This document shows positions 50,046-62,502 of a stretch of 64,000 nucleotides of DNA, in pieces. The stretch covers positions 10,674,001 through 10,738,000 of the forward strand of contig NC_063993.1 in assembly GCF_932276165.1 (NCBI RefSeq). Reading direction: 5' to 3'. The translations under genes were made by a program, and so were the position numbers. Within the stretch, counting starts at the first letter, position 1. Every line of letters begins with the position of its first letter. The stretch comes from Plutella xylostella. Taxonomy: Eukaryota > Arthropoda > Insecta > Lepidoptera > Plutellidae. The notes below the pieces were generated by a model. The model was not told where the DNA came from. It searched no databases and was given only the letters and a program-made list of their open reading frames with translations.

Positions 50046-53000
50046 TCAACTATTTTAATTTTTTTTTGAATTACTCTTAGGACAAAACTGGTAATGGTGC
50101 GAGATTTGTAACCTTGCTATCAATGTACGCAGTTTTACTAGAGATAGGTCGATAACCATGGTGAGGCAACAAAAATCAATTTTTATGTTCCGTTACAGAA
50201 GCAAAGAACTAATTAAATATGGCTGCCACGAGACCACCAAAAAGCAACGAAAACGGTTTAGTAACCTGAAAGTCGGTGTCAGTCAAAATGTCCAACAGAG
50301 ATTTTAATATCCGCTTCATCATCTTCGTTCACTTAATTTGACATTTAAACACCAGAGTTTTACTACGGACTCCCGTTCGGAAGTGTTCTATTTTTTTGTT
50401 TAATCTATAAATGCCAGGTGTTTGACTATAGGTATTATGATATTATTTAAATAAAAAATGGTCAACCCCAATTAGCACCTAAAGGTCAGTCAGCCATTAT
50501 CTATATTACAGTAATCTCTAAGGAATTTATTATTTTGTGACAGTATTAGAGGAAAGATTGAATTTGCACCGTTGCGGGCTGAGTCAGCCATTAGCTTTTT
50601 AATTGAGTTTATTGGCAGGATAATACTCACTTGTAATTGATGTTTCTTTATTACTTTTACTAATAAAGGTCTTAATTGCAACATACCACACCAAAACAAT
50701 AAATTTCAAAGGGTCAATAACAGCAAAATTCTATAGCACCCTGTCAGAAATTACACGAGCATACTAACTACGAACAAGGCGTTCCTGACACAACAATAAA
50801 CAACGAAATAAAACTTACGAGATAGCAGCCAATCTAAGAAAGCAATAACACATCAATTGAAAACCTTTAGAAAGCCGACATAACAATTTGGTAACAGCTC
50901 CAGTCAGAGGACTTGCCGAAGCCAAACCATCCATTAGGAATTGTCGATCAGAGACAGAGATTGATCAATCGAAAAAACATTCGACATAAGAATTTACTGT
51001 TATTTTGGACAATTGGATTGTCTTACTATTTGGTGGTACTTCCAATTGAAAGTCGGTAAGTACAGGGTTGAAAGAAAATCGGACGTGACCTTGGTTTTAA
51101 CAAAAGAAAAATGAACAAATGAGTAGATTTTGTGTTTGGTTACAAGTAAAAACACGACTCCATAAATGTTATTGTCATTAATACTATTTTAATATAAAAA
51201 TTGGTGCTTATTAAGTGCACGTTATAATACCTATAATGTAATCAAGTATATCACTTACGTAAAGTAACCAAAACTTCCTTCAAAATCAAAGCGTTACGAC
51301 ATACTGCTAGTTCCTGGAATATTACTTGACGTGAGTCTTAAACATAATACTGTAAATATTAAATACAAACGGAATACCTCATCGACGTATTTTCCCGGAT
51401 CCTCATTAGAGTCGTATTTAACTACACTCTGGCTTTGTATTTCATTAGAAACATCTCAATTAATCGGGCGAAATGAATTAACAGTTGATTAGACACCGCT
51501 CCCCTGCCTGTTCCTTGTATTAAATAATTGGTATTAATTCTACGTCAGGATAGTTTACATAGTTTCAAGATTTTGAGCAGATTATAATATATGAGTTATC
51601 TTATGCTTACATCGTCGTCGTAGGTAATTATGTTCCACATAATATGAATTTGTTGACGATGTGACTTTTAAAGTAGCTTAGTACTGCATAGTTAGTCAAT
51701 GTTTTTTAATTTATTATTATTCAATTATTTTAAAATTTATTTGGTTAACTATATCACTTTGATTTTATTGAGTATCTGCTCTTTTAGTTTCGTAGTTTAC
51801 AGCAGCACTGCGCTAACTCAAGATTGGTCTGCTGCATTTAGCTGAGTTGAATGAATTGTGAGTTCTGCTTCTCAATAATAGATGGCGCTAGGTGTATCAT
51901 TTTGTGAGCGGCGCAACCGTGACCAATGCACGGACCCATTCATTTTGTTTTTTCCCTCTTTCCGTCTATCGTCGACCCAATTCCATTCTTATATCCGAGA
52001 ATAATCGACAAAGGGAGCCGTTGGTTCAGAACTAAAGATGTTATTTCGTATAATCATAAAAAACTCGTTTACGAAATACACTTACACGGGTGTTATCGAC
52101 TGTTATTCAGTTTTTTCTTTCGTTAATAATTTAGATGTAAGATTTCGACGCTTTTTCAATTTACTATTTTGTTTGTTTGTAAAATGCAATCATGAAAATA
52201 TGTAGTACCTCATCATCATCTACCAAAAAAACACATAACTAACGAAGATATATTATGAAATTTAAGCACTAATAAAATATCTTTCATCGACTCATCCAAG
52301 AATTACAACACTTTAGCCATAACCACTTTAACAGCTTAACCTAATAAGGAGCTGCATTCTTTTAAGACCCTTCGAGCCTTAAACTCCCACTTAAATTACA
52401 TAACATAATCCTCTGCCATGCTACCCAAAAACGACTTAACACTCCAATATACGTGGCATCATCAATCAATACAATCCCATACATAAAAGCATAAGCCATA
52501 CTAAATATGATAATGAAACGTATTATCCATTCAACGGAGCTATTGTTCCGGAAAATCGAAAAATAGTACCGTCTTGGTAATATTACATTCATGTATTCAT
52601 TGGAAACACACGGTGCTGTTACTCGTACTAAACAATACCCGAACGAAAAGCATAATGATAGTGTTTATCTTGTACATTATTAGTTACTAACAACTCAACG
52701 CATGGTGTACTTAAACATTTCATTTCTAGATTTATATCTTACTACCCTCACTCAGATACTGAAATAAAAGTCTAAGTACTTGTACATTATTTAAAATTAG
52801 CATAAAGAAAAAAGTTTGTACAGCTGTTGAGATCTAAATCAGAGTCACATTTCCAGATTAATTTTATATCATTAAAAGCATTTGTTTCAATGGAAACTAA
52901 ATGAATGCAGAAAAGAACAAAACAATGAGCACGGCGAGACGCGAGCACAATATAGTACATTCGACAGAATATCGTTATTAAATTAAGCGGGTCATTGAAC

Positions 53001-56000
53001 TGAATTAAATCCTTCAAGTTATTTGTTATTGTAATTTTTAACTTGAAATGTCTTTTTATCAAACAAGACCATCCATTTCAGCTATAGACACAGGCTAGGC
53101 AAGTCAATCTAGTGATATACTATATAAAGCTAGTAGTGCAATCAGGAATTCAAATTCAATTCACTGATTAATTTTGCGGTTAACTCACTCACTCTCAGAT
53201 GTAGTGGTACTTGAGTCTTCACTTACATCACAATGTTCCCCTCCCACACGCACTATATGATATAATATTATCGTTATCAACCGAATGATTGATGTTTAAC
53301 CTAATTTCTCGCTAAAAGCTCCCATCTGCTTCCTACTTGTGTGGCTCCTAGACATAGTCGTCGATACAGCTTGTAATTACCAGTCATTAGAGATGTATTA
53401 TTAGACGAATAAACCCATTTGTGTTTTACTCTTCAATTTACTGACATTCCTGTGCAGGAGAGCTCTGAATAAAACTATTCGTTTTCCACTCTGTACGTTA
53501 CATGTGAAAGTGGTTTTTATTTTGGGCAATGAATCCAGTTTTGGTTATTCCGTAAAATTAAAATCGACGAGTCAGTGAAGCAACTCGGCGCATTTCACTT
53601 GCGTGGTTGCAAAATCCTGTTGGCAATATCGCCGCTGTATGGACATCTGTCCAAAAAAGGCTCGATACGCTCGTCCACTTCAGTTTGCAGTTGGGACAAT
53701 TTATACCCAACAATCCCCACATAAAAAAGGAGTTTTGCAATAAAGTGTACAAAAAAGCCGTAAGCTATAGCCCGGTCCTTTAAAACCAATTTGTCTGAAC
53801 TTTACGATCACGGTAAAAGCATCAAGCAATAAGCGAAAGTATTGTGTTTTTATGCCTATTAAGTTTGATCGTTTACCTAACCATAACTCTTTTATTGGTC
53901 GTCTATAAAATGTTATCTTGACGTTTTTTCTTGCGCATCGAATGGGCACCGGTGCCTTAATTGCGGGGGGTTTATTAAAGCATCCTCTCCAAAATTACCT
54001 AATGTCAGGTCACAATAGATAATTATGATTTTGTCGAGACGTGGAGCCATATGTTGGTGGTTGAGGCAATTAGAGTGCAGTGTTTTTGTTTTGTCCCCAA
54101 ACGACATTGTGTTTCTGGGAAGCGAATGTTTGTTCAAGAGTCGCACGTGGGAGTTCCGTCGTTGTCTTTCTGCCGTTGGGATTCATGTGTCGACTTAGGG
54201 TTAAATTAACCGTGACTTAGGGGAGATTGTTAAGATTCCGTGCAGGTCTGTTGCCGTCACTCAGAAAGCTAAACATGCCACCCGGTATTTACAAATAAAA
54301 ACAAGAATGCATTCAATAAAATTTGTTCGTTTTATTTAGACACTAATATAGTTTGTCTTTATTAAAGTATCAATAGCGTGTATCATCCGGTAGCCAATTG
54401 TGAATTCGATATCGTTGCTGTTGCACCGAAGGCAAAAAACAAAGGTTAGAATGACGGAGCAATTTCAACGCTGGGATGGATAAATTTAACTAAAATTATG
54501 CGCCTTGAACTAGACCAAACAAAACGAAAACACGTTTCGATTGTCCGGATGTAAATTACACAAAAACTGAATAAAACAGGCGGGATTGAGTATCTTTTGA
54601 TAGTATAATGGGAGCGTGCGTGCTCATAGCAAAGTTTGGGCGGATCGCGCGGGTGGTCTGGGACACTCCTGCGGTGAACTATTTAAATATTACGTAGTTT
54701 TTGTCGTTTGTTTGTGGATTCCATACGGAGATTTATGTATGTTTAAAGCGAAGGTGTTGGGACAAGTAGGTGTGATTTGTATAGCTTTATTGGCTCTTGG
54801 TGTCAATGGTCATTTGGAGAAAAAAATACACTTTCGGCTGTCCGAATGAATGAAATATCGGTTTAAAACGTGTTGGTTTAAAAGGGAGACCGTTTTTTCG
54901 AAAATTTAATCTGATTTATGTGAACAGTGAAATTATTGGAATACGTATAGGATTTTACACAGCATTACGATCACATAGTTAAACGTCGTTATATTCGTAT
55001 TACATAATTATTATCTCTGATTACTTTCATCGGTAGCACGTATCACGACTTCCAAAATGAGAAATCAACGGCATATTGTTCTTCAAGATTTGAAAAGTCA
55101 TTTTTCTTAATTCCTTTGACTTGACCATTGAATGATTTCACGACATCAAATCGAGTTGCTGCCCCATTCACAGCTCGTTCGTTTGTTGGCCCTTTAAGGT
55201 CTTAATTGAACAAATCATCATCAATTTATTTCAACTGGCAACCGTTTCTTGATGTCTATTTTATCGAGTCAAGTTAAAGGATCAATTTGTATCGTTTAAA
55301 TATTTAGAAAGTTTAATAGTTATTAAATTTCATTTTGGTATTGTAAACAATTACCTTTCAAATATTTATGACTAATCTTTAGTGTTCATAATTACTAAAG
55401 ATCGATTGTTTTTCGATATCTATATCAATAGATATTTTATACTTTTGATCTACAGTAAAGTTCTTTATTTATGTCAACGATGAATATCTGTACTTCTGGA
55501 CCTGGTCATGTCTTATCATTATTATGTATGTTAACACTAAAAGCTATTCCACTGTCATTAGCTCTAAGTAAATTCTTATCAAGAATAAATATTACAAGAT
55601 TAAAATAAATTCCACATTTCAATTCCTTCTTCTATAGAGATGTCGAAGAGATGATTGTGTTGCAGTGTCATGTTCACTGAGTCAAGTAAATATTATTTGC
55701 TCTTAGACATTTTGTTACGAAATGGTTTTCACGAGTGAACTTATTGTTTGTGCTTGTCGATTCCATGTGTTTTCTAACGTTTACGTAATTTAGAGGGAGC
55801 TTATGTTCACTTCTTATTGGATTTTAAACTTTGTTTACATTGACTACCGCAAAATGTTTTGTATCACAGTCATCTGTAATTTGGTCATTTTGTTTATTTT
55901 GTTTTATAAAAGCTTCTGTTTTTTTTGCCTTATTGTTTTTTTTTGGATTTTAGTCCCTAAAATTTTATAACACCAACATTACTAAGTCATTGAGTATATC

Positions 56001-56260
56001 TTATTAGAACGTCCAATATCAATAGTACCTACGTTCATTTAATGTGAAAACACTAACGCGTTTTTTTTTCGTGTTTAAGCTACACTGTTGTAGTTACATC
56101 GAGATTAAATAACATATGTAGGTAATAAATATGAACCGCATTCGCTGAAAACATCGAGCCACCGAGCCGCAGTCTCACAGCCAGACCGCAATGCGAACAA
56201 GGTGGCAATTTTCCATTTCCGCACAATTTTCCCTTCAGCCACCAAAACATAAACACTTAC
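50046..56260. other. non-coding stretch, putative first intron
   Basis: Apart from the possible 15-nt microexon at 50819, no exon is supported. An isolated plus-strand frame at 54739-54849 has a signal-peptide-like start (see findings). Confidence 0.4.
50819..50833 (-). CDS. possible 15-nt microexon, minus strand
   Basis: A pyrimidine-rich acceptor (gtgttattgctttcttag) is followed by 15 nt and then a consensus donor (gtaagttttatttc) on the minus strand. Fifteen nt is a multiple of three, and phase 1/1 reading inserts about WLLS plus boundary codons without breaking the frame between the candidate first exon at 56261 and the microexon at 19686. Such a short pairing of AG and GTAAGT can easily arise by chance in 64 kb, so this is only a candidate for optional inclusion. 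Confidence 0.15.
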
Positions 56261-56294
56261 GTTGATCGAAGAAGCAGCGATCCAGACCATTCAT
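56261..56294 (-). CDS. candidate first coding exon of the minus-strand gene
   Basis: On the minus strand an ATG at 56294 opens a frame of eleven codons (MNGLDRCFFDQ) plus one base, ending at a consensus donor (AAC then gtaagtgttt). This phase-1 end fits the phase-1 starts of the candidate exons at 50819 and 19686. A second ATG four bases downstream, at 56290, in another frame (MVWIAASSIN) would end in phase 0, which does not match; the first is therefore preferred on phase only. Immediately upstream in transcription lies a CRE and a very GC-rich patch (56360-56700), as expected for a promoter or 5' UTR. There is no homology evidence, and the exon could equally be a non-coding 5' leader with the true start elsewhere. 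Confidence 0.35.
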
Positions 56295-56700
56295 AACGGT
56301 GCGGACAACCGCATAGTGCACTCAAACACAATTTCGTTACGTTCACAACATCCACTAACGTGACGTCACACTCAAAACAAATCACAGGAACTGCGTTCTC
56401 ACTCACAGCACAACGTCAGGGTGGGTGCACTCGGTTTGACCCGGCGCGGAGTCCTCAGGAGATGTGGCCGGGACGACGGTCGGCGCGCGACTGGCGAGTG
56501 CGCGCGGCGCCCGGGGCGGCGGGGTGGAGGGGCGCGGGGCGGAAGGGGTGCGTGAGTTCGGAATCCACTTCCCACGTGCTCGTGTCCCGTCTCTTTCCCG
56601 CAGGATGGGTTAGCTTTTTAAAAGCTCGGCCCGTTGACGCATCTAGATGTTGTGGCCCGCAGGCGAAGCTCCGCTGTAACCTTGTTCGCATGCAGCGCTA
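56295..56700 (-). promoter_or_regulatory. GC-rich putative promoter / 5' leader of the minus-strand gene
   Basis: From about 56400 to 56690 the sequence is strongly GC- and CpG-rich in a window that is otherwise AT-rich. A perfect CRE palindrome (TGACGTCA) lies at 56361-56368 and an E-box (CACGTG) at 56573-56578. It sits directly upstream, on the minus strand, of the candidate first exon at 56261-56294. No convincing TATA box is seen. Both strands carry incidental open frames here that reflect only the GC content. A promoter is inferred from composition and position. Confidence 0.4.
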
Positions 56701-57889
56701 ATAATAACGCGCGGATAACGCCAAGTGCATTTTTATCGCACATTTATCAGTTGAGTCACCGAGTGCAACTAAGGTTTTCGTGTTTGCTTTCGGATTTCCG
56801 GTTCTCTTGTTTGATTCCTTCTCCTCCGGCTCGCAATGTAAATTTGCGATTATTTATATCCGGTATTAATTTTCTTGTTGTTTGACTTGTGAATTTTGAT
56901 TTGAGAAATTTGAAACAGGATTTGTTGAGCATCAAGGGATAGTTAGCTGGGTGGAGGGTCGACACAAAAAGTTAATGTGTTTCTTAAAAAGCTATTCTGG
57001 TGGTCGCGTTATCTGGTTGTCACTCGGCAGAGGGTTTTTACTGCTTTTTCGAAGTGAGTCTAAAGTTAGATACACACTGGTCCTTTGTTAGAAACTTTAG
57101 CGTTTTGACGCGCCTTCATTCGGTTCACGTCTCCGTTTTGATTTACGATATAAGTGGGAGCGAAAACTTTGGCTTTTTGTCTTAGAAAAGGATGAACAGT
57201 TTTTTATATCGACACCGACAGTTACATTACAGCCGGATCCAGCGGCTGACGGTATTGTTTACTAATTGACAGACAAAAAAGATTAATGATAGATGTAATG
57301 TTGGATAAGTGCAAGATTTTTTATCGGTTTCGTCTATCTTTTGATGTTCGGACAGATATTAATTTATTAGATATTGATTCATGTTTTTGTTAAGAAAACG
57401 TGCACTGGTAAGAACTTTGAATTATCCAGTGATGAATAAAGCAAAAGAGTCATATATTTATTTATTGATTTTACTCTTTATTGTACAGATATTACAAATA
57501 TAAATACATTTACGAGTCTAAGTATGGACAAGCCGTCATATATTTGAGCAACAATATCCTGCCTGAGCTAAAAATCCTTTATACTTAGTTCAAAAATTAA
57601 TCAAAGTAACTAATACTCCTCTCCATTTATATCAGAGGTTTTAGATTAGTAGTAGTCCTATTAAAACTGTCTGTCTACATAGTCCTTAAGACAGCAATAG
57701 GTTACAACGGAAAACCTCTTTAACCACTAAAAGGCGTTTGAAAAGTGACACCGCAGTTCACAATAAAGTTATGAAAACGGGAAACCTTCTCTCAAGTAGT
57801 GAGTTCACTACTCATTTTACACAGTTCCCTACTGGAGCAACTTGTAACTCACACCACTCCGCTCAAGTACTAACTTCTAGCTTATCTTT

Positions 57890-58115
57890 GCTTTATTTTT
57901 AACCTTCGACGGAAAAAGAGGGGTGTTACTCCGTGTTACAAGCCAAACGTATCTGTGTATATGTCTGTGGTATAGGCCCTAAACAGCTGAAACCGTTTGT
58001 TTAGTTTTTTAGGTTATAGGTAATGTTAACCCGAGATTCCAAGATATGTTTTATTAAAATCAAAAAATCAGTTCAATAGTTATGCGTCTTTTAGTGTTGA
58101 ATGTCGGGGATTATT
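57890..58115 (-). repeat. 'cggttcagcc' interspersed repeat, copy 3 (inverted)
   Basis: Ends with gtgttgaatgtcggggatt, the inverse of the cccccgacattcaac start at 8676, and contains gtatatgtctgtggtatagg and ggccctaaacagctgaaacc. More diverged than the other copies. Confidence 0.4.
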
Positions 58116-58154
58116 AACGTTGACTAGTCTGACTAGCCATATTATATGGAATTT

Positions 58155-58240
58155 GTGGGGAATCCGCGGATTTTTATCCCCAAATTTGGGGAATTCGATC
58201 AGGATTTTTGGGGATTTTGATGAATTGGTTTTGGCAACCC
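58155..58240. repeat. cluster of short palindromes
   Basis: Perfect palindromes aatccgcggatt (58161-58172) and tccccaaatttgggga (58177-58192) stand side by side, followed by ttggcaaccctgcc, a motif often seen at repeat ends. Confidence 0.4.
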
Positions 58241-58595
58241 TGCCCTTATATGATAGCTATACCCACCTACAGACCATCTTTGCTGTAGGTACTTAAATTC
58301 ACTCACAATCTTTAATCTACTTTATTATTGTGGGTATTGTCACTCTATAGATACAACAATTACTGCTTTTGCAGTGCTGAAATAATTTAGTTACATTACC
58401 AACGCGGCTCCCCCTAAGAGAAATATCGATTTTGTTCCGCTACATTTAGCTACAAATTGTGATAAATACATCGAATAGTTCACCTTTGACAAGTTTGATG
58501 TATCGATAGAAATGTATTAGAATAGGAATTTCTATAATGCGACGCGAACACTGCAAATAGGGTGCTATGTTAGGGCTGAGGGAGGTGTGACGGGA

Positions 58596-58751
58596 GGGAC
58601 CATCACTGAAAACGTTCCAGTGACAAAAGCACCGACTTACTCCTAAACGGAAAGGCTAGCTTAATTACGCCGTCTGCAACATTGAAGTACATGTAAATTT
58701 GAGCTATTTGGTGAGCCATTTTGGAAATGGAACTTTTCATTGCTCGTGAGT
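58596..58751 (+). mobile_element. TIR element family B, shortened copy
   Basis: Left interior aacgttccagtgacaaaagc, accgacttactcctaaacgg, gctagcttaattacgccgtc and gcaacattgaagtacatgta, then jumps to the right end ggaacttttcattgctcgtg. It is 156 bp against 221 bp for 36471, so it has an internal deletion. Confidence 0.65.
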
Positions 58752-58935
58752 TTATATGGAATTTGAACCATGGTTAGGTAATATAATAAGAATACTTTTT
58801 TTGGCTAAATAAAGTTAATTACTTCTTGTAAAACTATGACGTCGGAACTCCTACTTACTTTAAGTCCGTTACGCACTTTGACTGAGTTAAAGCGACTAAC
58901 CGTCTTGAACGAACAAGCTATAACACCTTCACATG

Positions 58936-58968
58936 TTTGTGTGTGTGTCCGTGTGTGTGTGTGTGTAC
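58936..58968. repeat. (GT)n microsatellite
   Basis: Interrupted once by cc. Confidence 0.8.
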
Positions 58969-60675
58969 GTTATGCATCATCACCACACGCTCACCCCACA
59001 TTAGTGCACTAAACTTAACAATAACTTAATTCTAAGCAATGAAGCGGGGTGCGTCCCATGTGGATTCTAACTCTTGGCTAGGGCTGTGAGCAGCCGCGTA
59101 TGTCTTAGGGCTGCGAATAGCTGAGTGTGTCTGCCTGTAGCAGGCAGGATATAGATGTTATTTGAATACACCGTTCCCCATGTTGAGACATACAGTCAAT
59201 TTAACTTCAATGGTGAAGAATCAACTAAGATAAAACTACGAATTGAAATGCTAAGGCATTCGTCATAAAAGGTTTTATTCTACTCTTAATTTACTAGGTA
59301 TATAGGTAACAAATAAGTTATTTGTAATCATAATCAGAATAAGTATTATTGCTTTTATAAAAAAAGGCGTGTATTTTTTACGATTTTATTAACAACCCTA
59401 ACAAGCTATCCGGAGTCATTTCACCTTGGGCCGCCGTCGCGAGCGGACGTCCCGTCGCCCGCACGGGAGTTTCATTGAAAAATAAGAAAACGCAACATCA
59501 ACATTTTATATCGGGCGGCAACATTTTATTTATACATTTCCAGCGTGCGGCTGACATGCACTTGATTGTATTGCCAGTTGTAAAAATTCACGAGATATGT
59601 GCGAAAATTGCTTACGTCTGTACTTTCAGATTTTGCGGGATGGTGGCGAAAATTTCAATACGAATAAGTATTATTCGTGAACTTTGTCGTGTATGGATTT
59701 TCAAGTGATTCTTGAATTTTAAACCCCGCCTGTAAAATACGGGTGTTATAATTTTTATGTGAGTGTTTGTCCGTGAAGTATGATCGAAGCTTCGAAACAG
59801 GTGACGGATAATTAGTTTTTTCTTGTACCTATTTAAGTACCTACCTAGTTCAGATATTGCATTATTTTTATAGGAATTTATAAAGCAACGAAAGGAAATC
59901 AGTACATGAACATACTCAATAGTATTTTGGACAAACATACACGACATATCAGGAACTAAGTAAAATAGGTTAACTATATTCCGTGAAACTACTGTTTTGT
60001 TACAAAATAATATATGGCGTTCAGTGTTTGGCGTTTAGTCATTCGGTGAATTTATTGATTTAAACATTCTCGGTCTGACCATAAAAACTGGACACACGAT
60101 AAACAGATGTTTAGCGATGATAAACAGATGTTAAGTACTGTGTTAAAAACCCATTTAACTATTACTTACACAGTTGGTAAATTTACTAATTTAGATTATA
60201 GACTGATAGAAATGATAATAAATCTTACGAGAACTAAGAATAAAATAGTCCTGGGTGGAAACATGAATGTCTATAACCCGGTTAAAACCTTAGAACTATC
60301 TTTAGTTTTTGTTGGATAAGGATGAAAAAATCGCCTACCCTTACCTGGATTACGCGAAGCAGTGTTTAATATATGTATGAATGTTAGTTTTATTTCAGTC
60401 GTAGCTAATAATTTTGTAATTCTATTTCTATCTGTTTTTCTACTACCGTTATAATTTATTTACTCACAAAAAGTGCCCTTTGATGTGCGATGTTACCTGC
60501 GAACGGAGAAAATATTATTAGTGAGTATTTTATTTTTCCAATAATGTTATTTACAGAACAAAGTTACTGAGGATACTGATGGAGGTTTGTTTACTCTTTT
60601 ATAATTTTATAACAAAATCTTGCATCGGCGTAATAATACAATCAACTAGAATTAGTCTTATCTTCTTAATGATAA
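58969..60675. other. non-coding stretch
   Basis: No supported gene. A short CpG-rich patch at 59420-59466 (ccgccgtcgcgagcggacgt) precedes a minus-strand donor-like gtgaaat but has no acceptor. Confidence 0.35.
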
Positions 60676-60836
60676 GACGCATCACATTCAGACCATTCAG
60701 TATTCTTTGTGTAGAAATTCACACAAGTGCGTCCACTTCATTAGCACTACCAATCCCGCGTTTCTCCATACACTTATGACAATCCGTTTGGTCCAATACG
60801 TACGATATACGATGCCAATAGGTTGACGCGTACCTT
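60676..60836 (+). mobile_element. TIR-type repeat, family C copy 1 (left end missing)
   Basis: Contains gaaattcacacaagtgcgtc, cacttcatta, and cgcgtttctccata, shared with 63943-64000. It ends gttgacgcgtacctta, which mirrors the gggtaagcgtccat start of the copy at 63882. Confidence 0.5.
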
Positions 60837-61183
60837 AAAAAAGTGGATGTCTAAGAATTACTCTCAGACCTCATCATAATCTCTTATCCCGAAGTTGGGA
60901 AAAATATTTGTGGAAATAATATATGTCTATTCGAACGTACCTAAAAATAAAATATACTATTATGTTGTCATAGATTAAAATCTAAAACGTATGTAAAATT
61001 CTTATTTAACACTTTTGTGATAAATAGGTATTGTGCTATTTGTGCTAGGTAAGGATAGGTACACGGCGACATCAGGCACAACTAAGTAAATAAGTTAACG
61101 GAAAATAAACTATTAAAATACCTAATATTGAATTTAACAGTATCATATTTAAATAATAAATACTAGGTACTTATAAGGTTGGT

Positions 61184-61275
61184 TGGATGAGGAAGGCCGA
61201 GGACCGAGTGTTGTGGCGCTCCTTGGGAGAGGCCTATGTCCAGCAGTGGATGATTATTGGCTGATGATGATGATA
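61184..61275 (+). mobile_element. 3' end of a LINE with (TGA)n tail
   Basis: Reads WMR then KAEDRVLWRSLGEAYVQQW then MIIG and tandem TGA stop codons/tail (61262-61274). This is the typical C-terminus of a lepidopteran LINE endonuclease/RT protein. Strongly 5'-truncated. Confidence 0.7.
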
Positions 61276-61515
61276 AGTATTATTAAGATAAATATTAAAT
61301 AAAAATAAATATCAACCACGCAATTGTAATAGACAAGGAAAAACGGTTTGCTTAATAATATTAATTAATGAACACAGCACGGTGTCATGTGATTCATCAT
61401 AATGATGTAATAGTGTTGTTGTTTCCATACGAATAGCCTGATTTCAGTGTTTACATAGAATTGATATAATATAGTATATGGAATCAGTATAATTTGGTGG
61501 AATTCTGGTTTATAT

Positions 61516-61600
61516 AACCCGCACTAGGCCAGCGTGGTGGACTAGGCCTAAACCCTTCCTTCATTGGAAGGAGACCCGGTCGTGATGAGGATGGTTTACA
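61516..61600 (+). mobile_element. LINE 3' UTR fragment
   Basis: Contains cccgcactaggccagcgtgg, tggactaggcctaaaccctt, and cattggaaggagacccg then gatgaggatgg. Same type as 38176-38250 on the other strand. Confidence 0.55.
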
Positions 61601-62502
61601 TACATCTAAATAAGTGCATGTATTTGTTGTTGTACACTCAGTGTGTGCTAAACTTAATAGCTCGACATTATAATATATGGTCTGATTTTGATACGATGTT
61701 CCGAACTCCGAGGTATGCTCAGATTCTATAACTCCCTATCCGGAAAACGACATAACGCTGAGAAAGCCAACACAATCCTAAACGCACGCACACAAAACAT
61801 AAATTATAAAAAGCCCGAGGAAAGGAAAGCGTTCGAAAACTTAAAACTACGTTTTACAACTCCACTCGCACATAAATCCTTTACTTAATAGTAAATAAAA
61901 GAAGCAGTTCCATTATACCACAAATAACAATTCAACCCACACTAGCTCGATATAGTCGTACACAGAGCTTAGAACAAAAAATAAACGTTTGAAATATTAT
62001 TGTTTATAGTCTGTATTGTAATAGGTATAAAACAAAATAGAATCATAATATTGATAATTATTTCTCGGAATTATAGCATTACTGGCGTATTATTAAAACT
62101 TACTTTGTTATATGTCTATGGCTAATAAATTTTAAGCAAACTTGAATTTTCACTAATTTATCACCTAATAAGAGATTTATAAATAAGTTATATTGTTGGT
62201 TATATCCAAACTTTTTGTTTTCAAACACGGCTATTATCAATAATGATAGTGTGAGCTAAGCATTAATTATGACATAAAAATGTGATGGTTTGAGTTTGAG
62301 AGACGTTTCTGAAATGGGGGGCGTGGCCTCACTTAGCCGCATTATCATTAAAGTGGAATAAAAACAACACGATATTAGTCGGCCACAGGTCGATAACAAT
62401 CTGGACTAAATATAATTGACGGAGACTAAGTTTTTTAACGGATTCATATTTAAATATATTGTAAAAATATTTAAGTGTACATAACATGACTATTATTTGG
62501 AG
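61601..62502. other. AT-rich non-coding stretch
   Basis: No gene or recognised repeat. Confidence 0.4.

Noticed and set aside
56360..56701. 113-codon plus frame over the GC-rich patch
   Set aside because: Arg/Gly/Ala-rich translation expected from GC-rich DNA; a gtgagt on the plus strand is present but no other coding support.
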